Below, one piece after another: positions 4,182 through 5,295 of a DNA stretch of 5,295 nt. Source of the stretch: Nitriliruptoraceae bacterium (GTDB taxonomy: Bacteria; Actinomycetota; Nitriliruptoria; Nitriliruptorales; Nitriliruptoraceae). The stretch covers positions 1 to 5,295 of the forward strand of contig PWEU01000002.1 in the NCBI GenBank assembly GCA_003554005.1. Direction: 5' to 3'. The first letter of the stretch is position 1; every line of letters begins with the position of its first letter. The notes beneath the pieces are model-generated. The model was not told the DNA's origin, ran no database searches, and saw only the letters and a program-made list of their open reading frames with translations. The position numbers and the translations under genes were made by a program.

Positions 4182-4951
4182 GGCGACGATGGCGAGGAAG
4201 AGGACGATGACGAGGAAGAGGACGATGGCGAAGACGAAGGCGGGGAGGAACCGATCTCGCCCAGCAGCGCTCTGACCGTTGACGCCACGCGTCCGTCGAT
4301 GGCGCCGTTCTCGACGGCGTGGTCCAGCAGGTCAGCCGCTACCGCGAGCCGTGGTGCGACCTCCAGGCCCTCCAGCAAGCGCCGATCGTCGACGACGCGG
4401 AGGAGATGGGCGCCGGTGTCGGAGTCGCGGACCCGCAGCGCGTCGCGAGCGGCGCCGAGCGCGTCCGCCAACAGATAGCCGTCCACGGCGTCATCCCCGG
4501 TCAGGCCGAAGCCGTGGATGCCTGCCCCGGTGATGCCAGAAGGCACGACAAGGTCCCGCAGCCGGGCAGCGCGCGACGGGTGGAGACTGACGCGGACGAC
4601 TCGCGCACGGTTGCGCACCGCCGCCAGCAGCTGTGCGGGATCGGGGTCGTCCAGCCGCCGACGCAGGCGGTAGCGGGCCTTGCGGTCCAACTCGGGCAGA
4701 AGCGCATGGTCGTCGTCGAGGACACGCATCGCCGCCCAGGCGATGGGCTGCGACCACGGGCGGGCCGAGGAAGCGGTCACTCCCAGTTCGACCATGAGCA
4801 CCCGCTTCGCAAGCGAAGCGGCGTCGATGAGCCAGACCCCTTCCGCTCGGACAGCGGCAAGTTCACCGGCTTGTGCCAACGCACGGACGCGCTGAGGTAG
4901 CACACCGAGACGTTCGGCGGCTTCGGCGATGGTCATGAGTCGAGCAGGCAT
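4178..4951 (-). CDS. HTH-type antitoxin/regulator of an AbiE/MenAT-like module
   Basis: This is a 257-residue protein. Residues 6-50 form a MerR/excisionase-like helix-turn-helix (TIAEAAERLGVLPQRVRALAQ, then a wing ending LIDAASLAKR). The middle (about 118-160) contains VVRVSLHPSRAARL and VVPSGITGAGIHGFGL followed by DGYL. The later part (about 183-213) contains LLRVVDD and VAPRLAVAADLLDHA. Both resemble the body of AbiEi-type and actinobacterial MenA-type antitoxins. It would neutralise the adjacent nucleotidyltransferase and bind its own promoter. The last about 25 residues are almost pure Ser/Pro, encoded by an 18-bp tandem repeat. The ATG at 4951 lies a few bases after a possible -10 box; an in-frame ATG at 4936 (MTIAEAAERL) starts nearer the domain, and neither has a Shine-Dalgarno sequence. 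The type IV label is by family resemblance and the nucleotidyltransferase neighbour. Confidence 0.7.
   Translation of the reverse strand: MPARLMTIAEAAERLGVLPQRVRALAQAGELAAVRAEGVWLIDAASLAKRVLMVELGVTASSARPWSQPIAWAAMRVLDDDHALLPELDRKARYRLRRRLDDPDPAQLLAAVRNRARVVRVSLHPSRAARLRDLVVPSGITGAGIHGFGLTGDDAVDGYLLADALGAARDALRVRDSDTGAHLLRVVDDRRLLEGLEVAPRLAVAADLLDHAVENGAIDGRVASTVRALLGEIGSSPPSSSPSSSSSSSSSSSPSSP
4187..4240. repeat. 18-bp tandem repeat (3 units) at the antitoxin 3' end
   Basis: Units lie at 4187-4204, 4205-4222 and 4223-4240. The first two differ at one base (CGATGGCGAGGAAGAGGA versus CGATGACGAGGAAGAGGA), and the third keeps the first nine bases and then drifts. On the coding (-) strand each unit gives six residues, almost all serine. 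Because 18 is a multiple of three, changes in copy number would keep the frame and the GTGA coupling six bases downstream. Confidence 0.75.
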
Positions 4952-5003
4952 GTACCCATAAGAGTAGCGAATACGCTACCCATACGGGTACGGCGGGTAC
5001 GGC
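4952..5003 (-). promoter_or_regulatory. Promoter/operator region of the HTH-nucleotidyltransferase operon
   Basis: Several nested symmetries sit directly before the HTH gene. A perfect palindrome GTAGCG-AATA-CGCTAC occupies 4964-4979. A second, TACCC-ATAC-GGGTA, occupies 4977-4990. TACCCATA occurs as a direct repeat at 4953-4960 and 4977-4984. GGGTACGGC occurs twice in tandem (4986-4994, 4995-5003). On the - strand TACTCT (4961-4966) has the key bases of a -10 box and lies nine bases before the ATG at 4951, so the transcript would be nearly leaderless and the first palindrome would overlap the promoter. Autorepression by the HTH protein is the natural reading, but it is inferred. Confidence 0.5.
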
Positions 5004-5204
5004 TTCGACGACACCGTTGCGAGACGGCAGTGGGAAGGTGTTGACAACGCCGTCGTCACCCAGCTCGCTGACGGCGTGTCCCTACTCCGATCGCATGCGT
5101 GAGACGGAACGACCGGGTGTCGGTGAGAGAGTGGCATATCCGGCCGAGAACGAAGAAGTCGTCTCAGGTCTCGAAGGGACCCCCGCAAGACAGGAGGCGT
5201 CGGT
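5004..5204. other. Right-hand intergenic region without a supported gene
   Basis: I see no gene here. The longer open frames lack a ribosome binding site and have Ser/Arg/Pro-rich shadow-like compositions. A + strand frame reading RRQWEGVDNAVVTQLADG and stopping at 5097-5099 looks somewhat protein-like but has no start codon, because it is closed upstream by a TAG at 4965. It could be a decayed gene fragment. The only other structure is the hairpin at 5043-5080. Confidence 0.4.
5043..5080. repeat. Long hairpin between the HTH operon and the right-edge gene
   Basis: ACGCCGTC (5047-5054) and GACGGCGT (5070-5077) are exact reverse complements around a 15-nt loop. With one bulged A at 5046, GAC (5043-5045) also pairs with GTC (5078-5080), making 11 pairs. 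It lies downstream of the - strand right-edge gene and could help end its transcription, but no T-run follows on either strand. Confidence 0.35.
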
Positions 5205-5294
5205 TCAGGAATCGAGAGTTTCGCCCATGGTGATCCAACGCAGCGCGGGTTCCTGCAACCCGAGCAGCTTCCAGTAGGGCGCGAGTCGGGAGGT
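5205..5294 (-). CDS. Unidentified protein, last 29 residues (cut by right window edge)
   Basis: A - strand frame enters from the right edge and ends with TGA at 5205-5207. It reads TSRLAPYWKLLGLQEPALRW then ITMGETLDS. The balanced composition, with Trp, Tyr, Leu and few rare codons, looks like the genuine C-terminus of a protein and not a shadow frame. I do not recognise the family. It would be transcribed in the same direction as the HTH-nucleotidyltransferase operon but is separated from it by about 250 bases. With so little visible it could also be a pseudogene fragment. Confidence 0.4.
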   Translation of the reverse strand, partial: TSRLAPYWKLLGLQEPALRWITMGETLDS

Positions 5295-5295
5295 C

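Noticed and set aside
4101..4478. + strand frame encoding a strikingly acidic DDGEEEDDDEEE stretch
   Set aside because: The acidic run is the other-strand reading of the 18-bp repeat in the HTH antitoxin gene. The rest of the frame is shadow-like, with no ribosome binding site.
5041..5069. TTGACA at 5041-5046 as a + strand promoter
   Set aside because: No -10-like hexamer is found 16-19 bases downstream and no convincing gene follows. The hexamer is also part of the hairpin stem.
5017..5277. + strand 86-residue open frame near the right edge
   Set aside because: It has no ribosome binding site, low-complexity Ser/Pro/Glu composition, and overlaps the better-looking - strand C-terminus at 5205-5294.
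1..5295. CRISPR array, tRNA/rRNA genes, integron attC sites or insertion-sequence ends
   Set aside because: No regularly spaced repeats, RNA-gene signatures, cassette-type hairpins between genes in one orientation, or transposase were seen. TA gene orientations are mixed, unlike an integron array.

Overview
The window is GC-rich throughout, uses many GTG starts and contains at least one apparently leaderless gene. This points to a high-GC actinobacterium or a related Actinomycetota lineage. I cannot name a genus. No rRNA, tRNA, CRISPR array or transposase is visible.

Almost everything recognisable belongs to a toxin-antitoxin (TA) island. From left to right: (1) a HicB-like antitoxin, cut by the left edge, and a HicA-like toxin on the + strand (2-627). 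(2) A VapBC module on the - strand (AbrB-type antitoxin 1107-1361, PIN toxin 700-1110). (3) A second, divergently transcribed VapBC module on the + strand (antitoxin 1520-1750, PIN toxin 1747-2145). The two vap modules share a 158-bp intergenic region with two different kinds of promoter and start. (4) A non-coding stretch (2146-2382) holding what looks like the C-terminal relic of a third PIN toxin on the - strand, a hairpin, and the promoter of the next gene. (5) A large + strand ATPase with a C-terminal nuclease-like domain (2383-3819; archaeal-type ATPase plus DUF234 architecture). (6) On the - strand, an HTH-type antitoxin (4178-4951) and an AbiEii/MenT-like nucleotidyltransferase (from 4181), resembling a type IV or MenAT-like pair. 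Only the N-terminal half of the nucleotidyltransferase is recognisable; its frame then runs antisense into the ATPase gene. (7) A right-hand intergenic region with a dense nest of palindromes in front of the HTH gene, then the last codons of an unidentified - strand gene running off the window.

All four antitoxin/toxin pairs are joined by the same 4-bp GTGA overlap, in which the toxin GTG start overlaps the antitoxin TGA stop. This implies translational coupling, with the antitoxin always made first. Two antitoxin genes have palindromes over or next to their probable -10 elements and start codons only a few bases downstream, which suggests autorepressed, near-leaderless transcription.

The most interesting arrangement is the ATPase-nuclease gene. 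It sits between a - strand nucleotidyltransferase that has lost its 3' half and a - strand PIN-toxin relic that has lost its 5' part, as if it had replaced the middle of an older TA array. Whether it is a passenger, a defence gene or a functional partner of the TA modules cannot be decided from the sequence.
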